Notes: generated by a model not told the origin, from the sequence alone. Shown: positions 42,604 to 51,501, numbered from the stretch's first letter. The stretch: 64,000 bases of DNA from Ammoniphilus sp. YIM 78166 (GCF_004522215.1 NZ_SDLR01000001.1:558001-622000); one strand, 5' to 3'. Numbers and translations are program-made.

Positions 42604-43587
42604 TTATCTGTTCAAGCGCTTAAGAATATACTTCCCTTTCTTTTTTTCCTGTTTTATTACATGTTTGATTTCTTTAAGGGTTATTAATTTATACTTTTTG
42701 AGTTTGAGTAAGCGGGTAAAGACATGTGGGAAGAGGAGGTCAATCATCACGACTTTCCGCTCATCCGCCGAAAGCGGATTAGTTTCCAAATAGGTTTGCA
42801 TCATATTATCAAAGATTTCGCGGGTGAAATCATGTCTTCGCGTATATTTAGCAAATAAGCGATTGATATCCCTTGAAGGAAAATCAAATCGGACATCTTC
42901 AAAATCAATGATGTTAATTCTTCGATTATCAGATAAGATATTACCTTGGTGAGCATCACCGTGGATGAGGCTGCGCTTTTTGTAGGAACGCGATGCAAGG
43001 TCTGTGTAACTACTCTTTTTGAGGTAGCGTAGGGACTTTTTCGAAAGTTTTAAAAAGAACGGAACATATTTTGCAAATTCCCGTTTCTTAGGGTCTTTGG
43101 CGTTTTTATTTTGTTGGAAGAATGTTTTCATTTGCTTCCTTTTCATGCGATACTCTTTTTTCCAATCCACATTTCGATAGATCTTAACCCTAGAGGGGAA
43201 GTGAAGTCCGTAAGAGGCTCTATGCATATTGGCAAGGACCTCAATAATACTTCTTAAGTCACTTCTAGTATTTAAGGGGTGACGATCTCCCTCGATCCAT
43301 GGATATAAAACATACGGATATCCCTTATATTGAAAATAGAGCTCTTCGTTTTTGGTTGGGATAGGTTCGGCGAGCTGAATTCCTTTTTTTCGCAGGAGCA
43401 CCTCTGACATTGCAATAAATTGTTGTCTCTGCTGACTAAGATAGAGGCTTTTGAGTATATAGAGATTACCATCGTCTCCGTGCAACTTTGCCACATAGCT
43501 TCTTTTTCTGTCATCTTTGATGACAGTGCTTTTCATTATCTTGATGCCATACTTCCTATATACTTTTTTCCATAATGATTTTGACAT
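42604..43587 (-). CDS. Spore coat CotS-family kinase-like protein
   Basis: A 327-residue protein of the aminoglycoside phosphotransferase/choline kinase fold as in CotS, CotI (YtaA) and YutH. An ATP-binding N-lobe (LKSLYL lysine) is followed by the catalytic loop LIHGDAHQGNIL (His209, Asp211, Asn216) and the metal motif IIDFED (Asp228), so the active site looks complete. It is very basic, like most proteins of this island. ATG 43587 is preferred over GTG 43593, which overlaps AGGAAGG. It follows the glycosyltransferase gene on the same strand by 28 bases and is probably transcribed with it. Target substrate unknown; likely an inner spore coat protein. Confidence 0.85.
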   Translation of the reverse strand: MSKSLWKKVYRKYGIKIMKSTVIKDDRKRSYVAKLHGDDGNLYILKSLYLSQQRQQFIAMSEVLLRKKGIQLAEPIPTKNEELYFQYKGYPYVLYPWIEGDRHPLNTRSDLRSIIEVLANMHRASYGLHFPSRVKIYRNVDWKKEYRMKRKQMKTFFQQNKNAKDPKKREFAKYVPFFLKLSKKSLRYLKKSSYTDLASRSYKKRSLIHGDAHQGNILSDNRRINIIDFEDVRFDFPSRDINRLFAKYTRRHDFTREIFDNMMQTYLETNPLSADERKVVMIDLLFPHVFTRLLKLKKYKLITLKEIKHVIKQEKKKGKYILKRLNR

Positions 43588-43615
43588 AATCACCCTTCCT
43601 TAGAGAGTGCAGCGA

Positions 43616-44704
43616 TCAAGAATGATAGGGGCTGAGTTTAAGAAGATCCGGGTAAAGATCGGGTAAGTCACGAATGGAGCAATTAGAAAGCTTCTTCATA
43701 CACCTGGCCATGACATCCGCGCCATTGCGTGGGATGCGCTCAAACACATGCTGAACCCTATCCGATTCATCCATATATTCTTGCACTTGCTTGGAGACAT
43801 ATTGAGCGGATGCATTTTTGCGGACCAAGCATAGATCATGCCCTATCAGATCCTTAAGCATCATATTTTTTACTTGGCGTTCCTTGGAATCGGCTGGAAG
43901 GGCCAGTAAAGGGGTTCCTGTCGTAATACAGTCGATCATGATGCCCATCCCCGGTTTACTGATGACCATGTCGGCTGCATTAATGAGGTCGGGTCCGTTC
44001 GTGAATAAGGGAGCTACAATAATGGATTTTGGAAACTTGGCTTTCATTCCCCCAAACTGGTTGGCAACCACGAGCCGATAGGGAGTTTTGATTCTACTGA
44101 GCTTCTCATACCATTCATCCATATATCGATACCGGAAGGGACCAATACCCCCGCCCATATGAATCAGGATGAAGCGTTCGTCCGGCTTTAACCCCAGGAT
44201 CTTCTTCACTTTTTTGGGGGACATGGAGATCTCTCTTGAGATAATGGGAATAGGATAATAATAGCTTGAAAGCTTAGGGCTTCTTTTGGGTGGAAGCAGG
44301 TTCATGTGAAAAAAAATATCCGTTGTTTTATCCGCAACTTCCCTTATTTCATTTTTAAACGTGGTCGTCCACTCCGAATCTTCTCCTGTGGTAAACATAT
44401 CGCTATGATAGATCCCCCCAATAATGGGGCCTTTTTTTCCTCTGCTTTTTTTTAGCCACTCCACTTCTTTTCTCCAGTCATGGATGATCAGTTGCGCGTC
44501 CAGAAATGGCTTAGGGTTCTTTGCGAGCTTCTTTTTACTGAAGTCCTTCACTTTTACCTTAGGTAAATTAGAACGAATCCAAGAATGGGAGTGGGGAAAA
44601 GTGAAAACTTTTATGCTTTGATTCCCTATTTTCTTATACTTCTCGATATTGGCAACGCAACGGCTCAAATGCCCTAGATTTCTCCCGACAATATAATGGA
44701 TCAC
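43616..44704 (-). CDS. GT-B glycosyltransferase-like protein (MurG-like)
   Basis: A 362-residue protein with a GT-B fold related to MurG-type glycosyltransferases: N-terminal IVGRNLGHLSRCV (nucleotide-sugar loop), HMGGGIGPFRY in the linker and the C-terminal donor site SKPGMGIMIDCITTGTPLLALP. There is no signal sequence or transmembrane helix. Donor and acceptor are not predictable. Start GTG 44704 has AAGGGGGTG upstream. A good sigma-K-type promoter sequence precedes it, consistent with late mother-cell expression with the CotS-like kinase downstream. Confidence 0.78.
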   Translation of the reverse strand: MIHYIVGRNLGHLSRCVANIEKYKKIGNQSIKVFTFPHSHSWIRSNLPKVKVKDFSKKKLAKNPKPFLDAQLIIHDWRKEVEWLKKSRGKKGPIIGGIYHSDMFTTGEDSEWTTTFKNEIREVADKTTDIFFHMNLLPPKRSPKLSSYYYPIPIISREISMSPKKVKKILGLKPDERFILIHMGGGIGPFRYRYMDEWYEKLSRIKTPYRLVVANQFGGMKAKFPKSIIVAPLFTNGPDLINAADMVISKPGMGIMIDCITTGTPLLALPADSKERQVKNMMLKDLIGHDLCLVRKNASAQYVSKQVQEYMDESDRVQHVFERIPRNGADVMARCMKKLSNCSIRDLPDLYPDLLKLSPYHS

Positions 44705-44723
44705 AGCTGCACCCCCTTTATCC

Positions 44724-44751
44724 TATCCTATGAAAAGAAAGTAGGGGCAGT
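44724..44751 (-). promoter_or_regulatory. Sigma-K-type promoter for the minus-strand coat genes
   Basis: On the minus strand AC, 17 nt and CATAGGATA match the sigma-K consensus (AC, N16-17, CATANNNTA). The predicted start of transcription would be just at the edge of the ribosome binding site AAAGGGGG, which is tight, so this is a candidate only. Confidence 0.45.
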
Positions 44752-44874
44752 GATTTATTGTGAAGCTAGTCTCACGAAAAAGGGCGCTATCCAGCCCAAA
44801 GAAATGACGGTTCCATGTTACGGCTTGGGGGAGTATTCTATATTAGCTTGCTGCAAAAAAAGGGGTGAACAAAA

Positions 44875-46011
44875 ATGAAGATTGCTCTAATCTGTTCGGA
44901 CAGAGGACCTTGTCCACCTGTAAAAGGAGGAGCTATCCAGCTTCTCATATCCAGAGTGGCGCCTCTGTTGGCCGAAGAACATGACGTAACCGTTTATTCG
45001 ATAACGGATCCTGAATTAGATAACCGTGAGATCAATCAAGGTGTGCGGTATATTAGGTTTCCCGCTGCAAGATTCTTTGAACAGGTATGTATCCATTTAG
45101 AAGACCAATCGTATGATATCATTCAGGTGTTTAACCGTGCCGGATGGATCCCCATGTTGCGAAAAATCTCACCAAAATCCAAGCTTGTTTTATCCTTGCA
45201 CAATCTATTGAATCCAAAGGAAAAGACAGCTTCCTTAAGAGAAGCCGACCAAATCATTACGGTAAGCAAGTTTGTGGCTAAGGATACAGCACGGCGTTTT
45301 CCCGAAGCAGGAGGAAAGATCACCCCTGTTTATACGGGTGTTGACTTGAAGGAGTATGCTCCCACCTGGTCTGATAGAGGAGCGAAGTGGAGGAAGAAGA
45401 TACGGGAAAAATACCACATTGGGAAAGAAGATCCTGTTATTCTATTCGTTGGACGATTAGTGCCTTATAAAGGATGCCATCGAATCGTGGAAGCCATGCC
45501 TAAGATCGTAAAAGAGATTCCGCGGGCCACTCTTCTTGTAGTAGGCAGCAGATGGTATGCTGACAATCAGAAGGATTATTATTGGAAACACCTTCAGAAG
45601 AAAGCCAGATCACTCAAGAATAGGATCGTATTTACTTCCTATGTTCCAGTCGATGAGATTCCCAAATTTTTTGCCGCTTCCGATCTTTTTGTTTGTGCTT
45701 CACAATGGAAAGAACCGCTGGCGAGGGTTCATTACGAAGCCATGGCAGCAGGTCTTCCGATCATCACCACGAGGCGGGGAGGAAATCCAGAAGTCATTGA
45801 ACAAGGCAAAAATGGATACATCGTAGACGATTATAAACAGAGCAAACCATTTGCGAAGTACGCGATTAAGCTTTTATCACGCCCCAGAACCATGGAACGT
45901 ATGAGTCTACAAAATTATAGAATGGTTGCTAAAGTTTATAATTTTAATCGTGTTGCTGCAGATTGGCTAACCCTATATGAGAGACTTCTATCCTCGACCC
46001 TCCTTTCCTAA
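44875..46011 (+). CDS. cotSA: Spore coat protein CotSA (GT4 glycosyltransferase)
   Basis: A 378-residue GT4 enzyme, one residue from the length of Bacillus subtilis CotSA (377), with near-identical blocks: KGGAIQ near the start, FVGRLVPYKG, and the donor-site stretch with EPLARVHYEAMAAGLPIIT and RRGGNPEVIEQGKNGYI (E-x7-E motif present). CotSA is an inner-coat-associated glycosyltransferase partnered with CotS in Bacillus. Here the CotS-like kinase lies on the opposite strand just upstream. The ATG has AGGGGTG at 9 nt. The 3' end forms the left arm of a terminator. Confidence 0.9.
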   Translation: MKIALICSDRGPCPPVKGGAIQLLISRVAPLLAEEHDVTVYSITDPELDNREINQGVRYIRFPAARFFEQVCIHLEDQSYDIIQVFNRAGWIPMLRKISPKSKLVLSLHNLLNPKEKTASLREADQIITVSKFVAKDTARRFPEAGGKITPVYTGVDLKEYAPTWSDRGAKWRKKIREKYHIGKEDPVILFVGRLVPYKGCHRIVEAMPKIVKEIPRATLLVVGSRWYADNQKDYYWKHLQKKARSLKNRIVFTSYVPVDEIPKFFAASDLFVCASQWKEPLARVHYEAMAAGLPIITTRRGGNPEVIEQGKNGYIVDDYKQSKPFAKYAIKLLSRPRTMERMSLQNYRMVAKVYNFNRVAADWLTLYERLLSSTLLS

Positions 46012-46028
46012 ACAGGGAGGGTCTTTTT
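45996..46028 (+). terminator. Intrinsic terminator overlapping the end of cotSA
   Basis: GACCCTCC (inside the last codons) pairs with GGAGGGTC (46016-46023), followed by TTTTT. Confidence 0.75.
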
Positions 46029-46147
46029 GCGTACGGTGAAAAAAGGGCTTTAATTTTAGAAGTTTTTATACATTCGAACAGGAATAAAGTAGTGAGATTC
46101 ATATAATAGAAGTAGTTGTGAAGGAGAAAAGGGGAAGGGGGTATAAA

Positions 46148-47215
46148 ATGAAAAAAGTAGCGGTCGTTCGCTCGATCTTTTTGCCTCTAAGCGAGACCTT
46201 TATTTATAATGAGCTCGTTAACTTAAGAAAAACCAAGGCGTTCGTCTGTACACGCCATAGAAAAAATACAAGAGATTTTCCCTACAGGAAGGTATATAGA
46301 TATAGGAGCAAGAGACATTTAGAAACGATTCTGCGCTCAGAAAAGGCTAACCTAATCCATGCAAGATTCGGCACAGCAGGTGTCGATGTAATGAATGTAA
46401 AGAGACGATTGAAGACCCCTATGCTTACATCCTTTCACGGGTCAGATCTTCCTTCGAATAAGAGAAGAAGCAAGTCGTATCGCAGAAAACTAAAAAAGCT
46501 CTTCCGATTTGGCGAGGCTTTTACGGTTCCTTCTAAAAATCTACGGAAAACGCTAGTAAAATACGGATGTTCCAAGAAGAAGATTCATGTTCAGTACAGT
46601 GGCATTGATGTGAGGGAATTCAGTTATAAAAAACGTTCGATCCACAGAGGAGAAAGAATTGTAATCCTCTCGGTCGGTCGTCTCGTAGAGAAAAAAGGAA
46701 TGAAATATCTGATTCGAGCATTTTCAAGAGTGGAGAAGGAGTTTCCCCATGTGGAGCTGAGAATTGCGGGGGACGGTCCGCTCCGTAAAAGATTAGTAAA
46801 GATGGCGGAAAAGAAGGGGCTGCGGCATAAGGTTCACTTCCTAGGAGCACTGACCCATGAAGAGGTTCGGGATGAAATGCGAAGGGCCCACCTGTTTGTC
46901 TTAGCCAGCATCAAAGCTAAAAACGGAAACCAAGAAGGAATCCCCAATGTCTTAAAAGAAGCGATGGCTTGCGGTCTTCCGGTTGTTTCAACCTGGCATT
47001 CAGGAATCCCAGAGCTAGTGGAACACAAAAAGACGGGATACCTAGTGGAGGAAAGGGATAAGAAAGCTCTTGCCCAAGCCATACTCAAGCTGATTCGAAA
47101 TCCTGAGCAGTGGGAGAAGATGGGAGAAAAAGGCCGCAAAAAGGTCGTTCGTAAATTTAACATCAGCAAGCAAGCGAAGAAACTAGAAAAACTGTATAGT
47201 AAGCTAGCGAAATAG
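46148..47215 (+). CDS. GT4 glycosyltransferase, spore-surface island
   Basis: A 355-residue very basic GT4 glycosyltransferase. It begins VVRSIFLPLSETFIYNEL, with LTSFHGSDL, ILSVGRLVEKKGMKYLI and the donor site EGIPNVLKEAMACGLPVVST. It is a clear paralogue of the last gene of the window (62833-63987), sharing the LP.SETFIY start, ARFG.GGVD and ASxKAxxGNxEGIPNV. ATG 46148 has AAGGGGAAGGGGG upstream; the longer open frame is rejected. CATATAATA at 46100-46108 matches the sigma-K -10 box, but without AC at the right distance. Acceptor unknown; probably a spore-surface polymer. Confidence 0.87.
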   Translation: MKKVAVVRSIFLPLSETFIYNELVNLRKTKAFVCTRHRKNTRDFPYRKVYRYRSKRHLETILRSEKANLIHARFGTAGVDVMNVKRRLKTPMLTSFHGSDLPSNKRRSKSYRRKLKKLFRFGEAFTVPSKNLRKTLVKYGCSKKKIHVQYSGIDVREFSYKKRSIHRGERIVILSVGRLVEKKGMKYLIRAFSRVEKEFPHVELRIAGDGPLRKRLVKMAEKKGLRHKVHFLGALTHEEVRDEMRRAHLFVLASIKAKNGNQEGIPNVLKEAMACGLPVVSTWHSGIPELVEHKKTGYLVEERDKKALAQAILKLIRNPEQWEKMGEKGRKKVVRKFNISKQAKKLEKLYSKLAK

Positions 47216-47330
47216 CCCTTGGAAGCTTGCTTCTAAGGGCTTGCTGTATTTAAGTCGAAAACCTAAGGCGTACGCACCCCTCGCTGCATAGAATAGATTA
47301 ATGTCACTTTTCATAGGAGGGGAGGAATAA

Positions 47331-47915
47331 ATGGAAGATTTCAAGTCTATTACGGTTACGGAAAGAAAACGGCGCAAACGCGGAAAACCAAGGTTGAAGA
47401 TTAAGAATCCGACGTCCTACAAGTTGATTGGCCAGGGAGCACAGGGAGCGGTGTTTAAGCTCTCCTCTGACCGTTGTGTGAAAATATATAAGAATAATAC
47501 CGCAGCCAGCAAGGAACGAAAGGCCATGGAAGCAGGGCAAGATAAAGCCTTTATGCCCAAGCTCTATGAAGCAGGAGACAACTATATCGAGATGGAATAT
47601 ATACGCGGCACCGATCTGATTGACTATCTAGAAGAAACGGGACATTTCCCGAAACGATTAGTAAAACAAATCTTAGGCATTCTGGACGATATGAAGAACA
47701 TCGGTTTTAAGAGAATTGACATGCGGCTTCGCCACCTTATTGTCACGAAGGATGAAAGACTGAAGCTGGTCGATCATGTGAATGCGTACGAAAAAATGAA
47801 GGAACCCGTGCGTCTGCTTAAGGACTTAAAGAATGAAAAATGGCTCAAGCCATTCCTCAAGAAGGTGAAGAAAATAGACCCCCAAAGGTACAAAAAGTGG
47901 AAAAGCATGACCTAG
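47331..47915 (+). CDS. Protein-kinase-like protein, variant catalytic loop
   Basis: A 194-residue, very basic protein with a reduced protein-kinase fold: Gly-rich loop IGQGAQGAVFKL (33-44), ATP lysine Lys51 in VKIYK, hinge MEYIRGTDL, and a catalytic loop with Asp130 in RIDMRLRHL. The position of the loop Asn is His135, and DFG is replaced by Asp148-His-Val. The core is short, lacking most of the C-lobe. Family relatives are annotated as Ser/Thr kinases in Bacillales; activity is plausible but unproven. CATAGAATA (47287-47295) upstream is a sigma-K-type -10 box. Confidence 0.72.
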   Translation: MEDFKSITVTERKRRKRGKPRLKIKNPTSYKLIGQGAQGAVFKLSSDRCVKIYKNNTAASKERKAMEAGQDKAFMPKLYEAGDNYIEMEYIRGTDLIDYLEETGHFPKRLVKQILGILDDMKNIGFKRIDMRLRHLIVTKDERLKLVDHVNAYEKMKEPVRLLKDLKNEKWLKPFLKKVKKIDPQRYKKWKSMT

Positions 47916-47952
47916 AGCGGCTAGAGCAAGCCTGTTTTCCCCGACACTAAGC

Positions 47953-47979
47953 ACAGAATGACACGCTTCTCATATCGTA
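47953..47979 (+). promoter_or_regulatory. Sigma-K-type promoter before the YheC-like gene
   Basis: AC (47953-47954), exactly 16 nt, then CATATCGTA (47971-47979), a full match to AC-N16-CATANNNTA. The expected transcription start near 47987 supports the 48007 (or 48001) start codon of the next gene over ATG 47992. Confidence 0.65.
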
Positions 47980-48006
47980 TCCTGAGAATATATGTGGGTG
48001 ATGGAA

Positions 48007-49113
48007 ATGAGTGACGCATGGCTTGGCATACTGGTTAACGATAGCTTGTGGAAAGGAATACCCAAAGGACGTACGGGACAAGAAAAGATCGAATTTTATC
48101 TAGAGGCCGCACGCAATAGCGGAATTAAGCCTTGTTTTTTTAGGCTGGGGGATATTTCCTGTCGCTTCGGAAAAGTGAAGGCCCTAGTCAACAGCGGAGG
48201 GAAATGGAAGCAGCGGGTGATTCCGATTCCTCGAGTCATCCATAATCGGGCGATCTTTGATTCTCAGGTAAATTACAAACGATGTGAGAGGCTAAAAGAG
48301 TTAGGTATCGTTCTCTTCAACTTTTGGAATCGATACTCCAAGCTGGAAATCACGGAAATCCTAGCTCAAAATGATCAACTTAAACCGTATTTACCCTATA
48401 GCACTCCTTTCTCTCTAGCACACTTGTCGACGATGGGACAACAATTTCCTTCCGTCATGCTCAAGCCTGACAGAGGAACGGTAGGGGAAGGGATCGTTAA
48501 GATCGATCGTGTATCCCCGCTGGCCTGGAATCTCAAGTTTCGCTCAGGTAAACAGCTGAAGAGTCAATCTACAGAACAGAGGGAGCTCTATTCTAAACTG
48601 AAGAAGATAACGGGAAAGAATCGCTATCTGCTGCAAGAAACGATTGATCTGGCCACGTATAAGGAATGTCCTTTTGACATCAGGGTATCGGTTCAAAAGG
48701 ATGGAACCGGAGAGTGGAGCGTTACGGGAATGGTGGGTAAGGTAGCAAGACCTGGACATTTTCTCAGCAATGTTGCCCAGGGAGGCTCCGTTCACAGTCT
48801 AGAGGAACTGTTTGAGGGGAATCCTGAGCTTTCACCGATTGAAGTGGAGAAAAAATTAGAAGAGGTTGCGCTGCTCATGGTTCAATATCTAGAGGAGAAG
48901 CTGCCGTATCTCGCAGACGTAGGCTTTGATTTTGGAATCGATAAAAAAGGGCAGCCGTTTTTTATTGAGATGAATGGAAGAGATCAGCGATACAGTTTTG
49001 CTAAAGGGGATATGATGGATACTTGGAAAAGGACGTATGAGAAGCCAGTCGCTTATGCTAAATTTTTGTTAGATAAACAGCGGGAGGGGTTGCGTGCATG
49101 CCAAGAACCCTAG
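48007..49113 (+). CDS. YheC/YheD-family ATP-grasp protein (first copy)
   Basis: A 368-residue ATP-grasp protein of the YheCD spore-coat-associated family. It has SDAWLGILVND at the start, then IPRVIHNRAIF, MLKPDRGTVGEGIVKI (ATP-binding loop lysine), YLLQETIDL, PFDIRVSVQKDG and VGFDFGIDKKGQPFFIEMNGRDQRYSF, where Glu and Asn bind magnesium. The family ligates unknown substrates, perhaps amino acids onto a coat polymer. Start 48007 is selected with GGGTGATGG and the promoter. It overlaps the next, homologous gene by 16 nt. Confidence 0.85.
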   Translation: MSDAWLGILVNDSLWKGIPKGRTGQEKIEFYLEAARNSGIKPCFFRLGDISCRFGKVKALVNSGGKWKQRVIPIPRVIHNRAIFDSQVNYKRCERLKELGIVLFNFWNRYSKLEITEILAQNDQLKPYLPYSTPFSLAHLSTMGQQFPSVMLKPDRGTVGEGIVKIDRVSPLAWNLKFRSGKQLKSQSTEQRELYSKLKKITGKNRYLLQETIDLATYKECPFDIRVSVQKDGTGEWSVTGMVGKVARPGHFLSNVAQGGSVHSLEELFEGNPELSPIEVEKKLEEVALLMVQYLEEKLPYLADVGFDFGIDKKGQPFFIEMNGRDQRYSFAKGDMMDTWKRTYEKPVAYAKFLLDKQREGLRACQEP

Positions 49114-50153
49114 GGATTCTGCTTGATTCAGGAGTATGGAGAGGCATCCCCTCTGGACGGACCGCTCACGAGAAAATCTCCTTTTATAATAGGGCTGCTG
49201 CAGCTCATAAGGTAAGAGTCATCTTTTTCCCCTTAACCCAGCTTAATCTGAAAGCGAATCGTGTAAAAGCGTACATGAGAAGAAATCGGAGCTTTAAGTT
49301 GATGTATAGTACCATCCCCGCGGTAATTCATAACCGTTCGATGCCTTCACATCCAAGCCTCAGACGCAAGTTAAAGCTACTTGCCAAGAGAAGAAAGGTG
49401 TACAATGAGCAGACACGTTATAGCAAGTATTCCATTCATCGGGTACTGGACAAGAAAGATCGCTTGGGAGACTATCTTCCCGAAACCAAGTCGTTTACGC
49501 AATCCAATCTATTGAAGATGATGGACCGCTTTGAGTCCCTTTATATCAAGCCGGTAAGCAGCAGCATCGGGAGGGGCATCTTTCGGATTTCTAAGCAAGG
49601 GAAAAAGCATTGGATGATTCAGGGGGAAGGAAAAAAGAGCGCCAAGAAAACGGAGAAAGTCTTCACTTACTTGAAACAAAAGTTAAAAAAGAAGTCTTAC
49701 CTGATTCAGGAAGCCATCCCTTTAGCACAATATAAGGGTAAGCCCTTTGATATTCGTGTTTCTGTCCAGAGGAGCGGAGATGGAGACTGGCAAGTTACGG
49801 GAATGATTGGGAAAGTAGCGCGAAAAGGAAGTCATGTGACCAATGTGGCACGGGGCGGAAAGATTGTTCGTTGCGAGAAGCTCTTTAAGTCCTGTGGACT
49901 TCCTGTCCAGGCAACGATTCAAGAAGTGGAAAGAGTCTCCCTAGAGCTCGCAAATTATTTAGGGAAAAAGCTCCGAAACCTGGCTGATATCGGTTTTGAT
50001 ATCGGAATTGACGGAGAGGGCAGGCCTTACTTTATTGAAATGAATGGAAGAGATTTAAGATATAGTTTTGGAAAAGGGAAGCTTATGGAGAAATGGTATA
50101 AAACCTATGAAAATCCCATTAAGTATGGAAAGTACCTGATGAAAAATTCTTAA
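49098..50153 (+). CDS. YheC/YheD-family ATP-grasp protein (second copy)
   Basis: A 351-residue tandem paralogue of the preceding gene, with the same motif order: RTLGILLDSGVWRGIPSGRT, IPAVIHNRS, SLYIKPVSSSIGRGIFRI, YLIQEAIPL, PFDIRVSVQRSGDGDW, GMIGKVARKGSH and IGFDIGIDGEGRPYFIEMNGRD. GGGAGGGGTTG lies before the ATG, inside the first gene. It is strongly basic (many Lys/Arg), suggesting acidic polymer contact. Tandem pairs of this family also occur in Bacillus (yheC-yheD). The two may form a heterodimer or act on consecutive steps. Confidence 0.85.
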   Translation: MPRTLGILLDSGVWRGIPSGRTAHEKISFYNRAAAAHKVRVIFFPLTQLNLKANRVKAYMRRNRSFKLMYSTIPAVIHNRSMPSHPSLRRKLKLLAKRRKVYNEQTRYSKYSIHRVLDKKDRLGDYLPETKSFTQSNLLKMMDRFESLYIKPVSSSIGRGIFRISKQGKKHWMIQGEGKKSAKKTEKVFTYLKQKLKKKSYLIQEAIPLAQYKGKPFDIRVSVQRSGDGDWQVTGMIGKVARKGSHVTNVARGGKIVRCEKLFKSCGLPVQATIQEVERVSLELANYLGKKLRNLADIGFDIGIDGEGRPYFIEMNGRDLRYSFGKGKLMEKWYKTYENPIKYGKYLMKNS

Positions 50154-50234
50154 ATATAGACATCAGCCGTGACCAGAGATGCCGAGCGATTCATAGACTG
50201 TTGAAAATGCTCTAGGAAATGGGTGTGTCTGAAA

Positions 50235-51401
50235 ATGAAGATTGCGATTATTAGTCCAGGGAGTTTTTCCGTACCGCCCGTCATAGGCAGCAGTGTAGAA
50301 CATGACATTCAAATGGTCGCAGAGCAATTGGAGAAAAACCATGAGGTGACGGTCTATGCGAAGACCTGCCCCGAGTACAGGCACTCTGAAAAGCAAGGCG
50401 GATTGCACTATAAGCGATTTCCTTTTGTAAGTTCCTCCCGATATCTTAACCATATCTTAAAGCACATGGAAAAAGATAAGCCGGATATCATAATGGTGGA
50501 AAACCGCCCGCTCTATGTTTTGCGTGTGAAGGAGAAGTTCCCTGATGTGCCGGTAGTGCTCAATATGCACTCCACCGTCTTTGCTTCTCCTCCTAACATA
50601 AAAAATGAAGATATGAGGAAGGTTGCCCGAGAAGTAGATGCGCTCATTACGAACAGTAGGTACTTAAGAATTTATTTCGTTAAGAATTATCCTGACTTCA
50701 AAGGGAAGTCCCACGCCGTCCATTTAGGGATCGATCCTTCCCCGTTCGAAACCGCCAAGGAGAAAGAGGATAAGCTCGCCAAGCTCAAGAAGAAGCTTAG
50801 AATCAAGGAAGACGATCTAACGATTCTCTTTGTAGGGAGATTGCTAAAGGCGAAAGGTGTCCATCTCTTAGTTGACATCATGCCGAAGCTGATTCAAGAA
50901 TATCCGAATGTAAAGCTAGTTATTACAGGCGCTTCCCGATACGGAAGAAATTATATCACCCCTTATGTCCGAAGTATTCAACGAAAAGCTAAGTCCTTGG
51001 GAGACCACGTAACCTTTACTAAATTTGTGAAACCAGCGAAGATTCCTCTCATCTATCAGCTTGCTGATGTCGTCGTTATTCCTTCTCTATGGGAAGAGCC
51101 ATTTGGGCGGGTGAACCTAGAAGCTATGGCTTCCGCTAAGCCTATAGTTGCATCAGACCGAGGAGGCATTCCTGAGGTCATCAAACATGAAGAAAACGGC
51201 TTAGTCGTATCGGTGGAAGACAAGAGTCATTTGCGTGACTCGATTATTAAGCTCCTTGAATCGGAAGAGCTGCGACAGGAGTATGGAAATAAAGGCTTAC
51301 AGCATGTTAAAAAATTTACTTGGACCATGACCTCCAAAAAATACGTAAGAATTTTTAATAGGCTATTAAAAAAAGCGAAGGAAGTTGAGAGTACGAAATA
51401 G
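50235..51401 (+). CDS. CotSA-like GT4 glycosyltransferase
   Basis: A 388-residue GT4 enzyme related to CotSA: MKIAIISPGSFSVPPVIGSSVEHDI start, FVGRLLKAKGVHLL and a donor site EEPFGRVNLEAMASAKPIVA with E-x7-E, then DRGGIPEVI. The C-terminus is Lys-rich. It starts at ATG 50235 (GTG 50223 also in frame; upstream site weak). A CATAGACTG box at 50192-50200 is a poor sigma-K match. It is followed by a strong terminator, then the giant repeat gene. Confidence 0.87.
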   Translation: MKIAIISPGSFSVPPVIGSSVEHDIQMVAEQLEKNHEVTVYAKTCPEYRHSEKQGGLHYKRFPFVSSSRYLNHILKHMEKDKPDIIMVENRPLYVLRVKEKFPDVPVVLNMHSTVFASPPNIKNEDMRKVAREVDALITNSRYLRIYFVKNYPDFKGKSHAVHLGIDPSPFETAKEKEDKLAKLKKKLRIKEDDLTILFVGRLLKAKGVHLLVDIMPKLIQEYPNVKLVITGASRYGRNYITPYVRSIQRKAKSLGDHVTFTKFVKPAKIPLIYQLADVVVIPSLWEEPFGRVNLEAMASAKPIVASDRGGIPEVIKHEENGLVVSVEDKSHLRDSIIKLLESEELRQEYGNKGLQHVKKFTWTMTSKKYVRIFNRLLKKAKEVESTK

Positions 51402-51404
51402 ATT

Positions 51405-51441
51405 GTCCAGTGAGTAACATCACTAGGACTATTTTTTTTTT
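51405..51441 (+). terminator. Intrinsic terminator before the giant repeat gene
   Basis: GTCCAGTGA / TCACTAGGAC stem (one mismatch, 6-nt loop) followed by a long T run (ten Ts). It isolates the giant gene as its own transcription unit. Confidence 0.85.
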
Positions 51442-51474
51442 AGTGGTTGCCTAACTATTTTCATAAAATTTGTG

Positions 51475-51501
51475 ACATCTTGTAGGCAAATGCATAAATT
51501 A
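51475..51501 (+). promoter_or_regulatory. Sigma-K-type promoter of the giant repeat gene
   Basis: AC (51475-51476), 16 nt, CATAAATTA (51493-51501): a complete match to the sigma-K consensus. It lies between a strong terminator and the gene, and gives a leader of about 40 nt. Confidence 0.7.

Noticed and set aside
44696..44878. 60-codon frame before cotSA
   Set aside because: It has no good ribosome binding site and overlaps the minus-strand glycosyltransferase promoter region.
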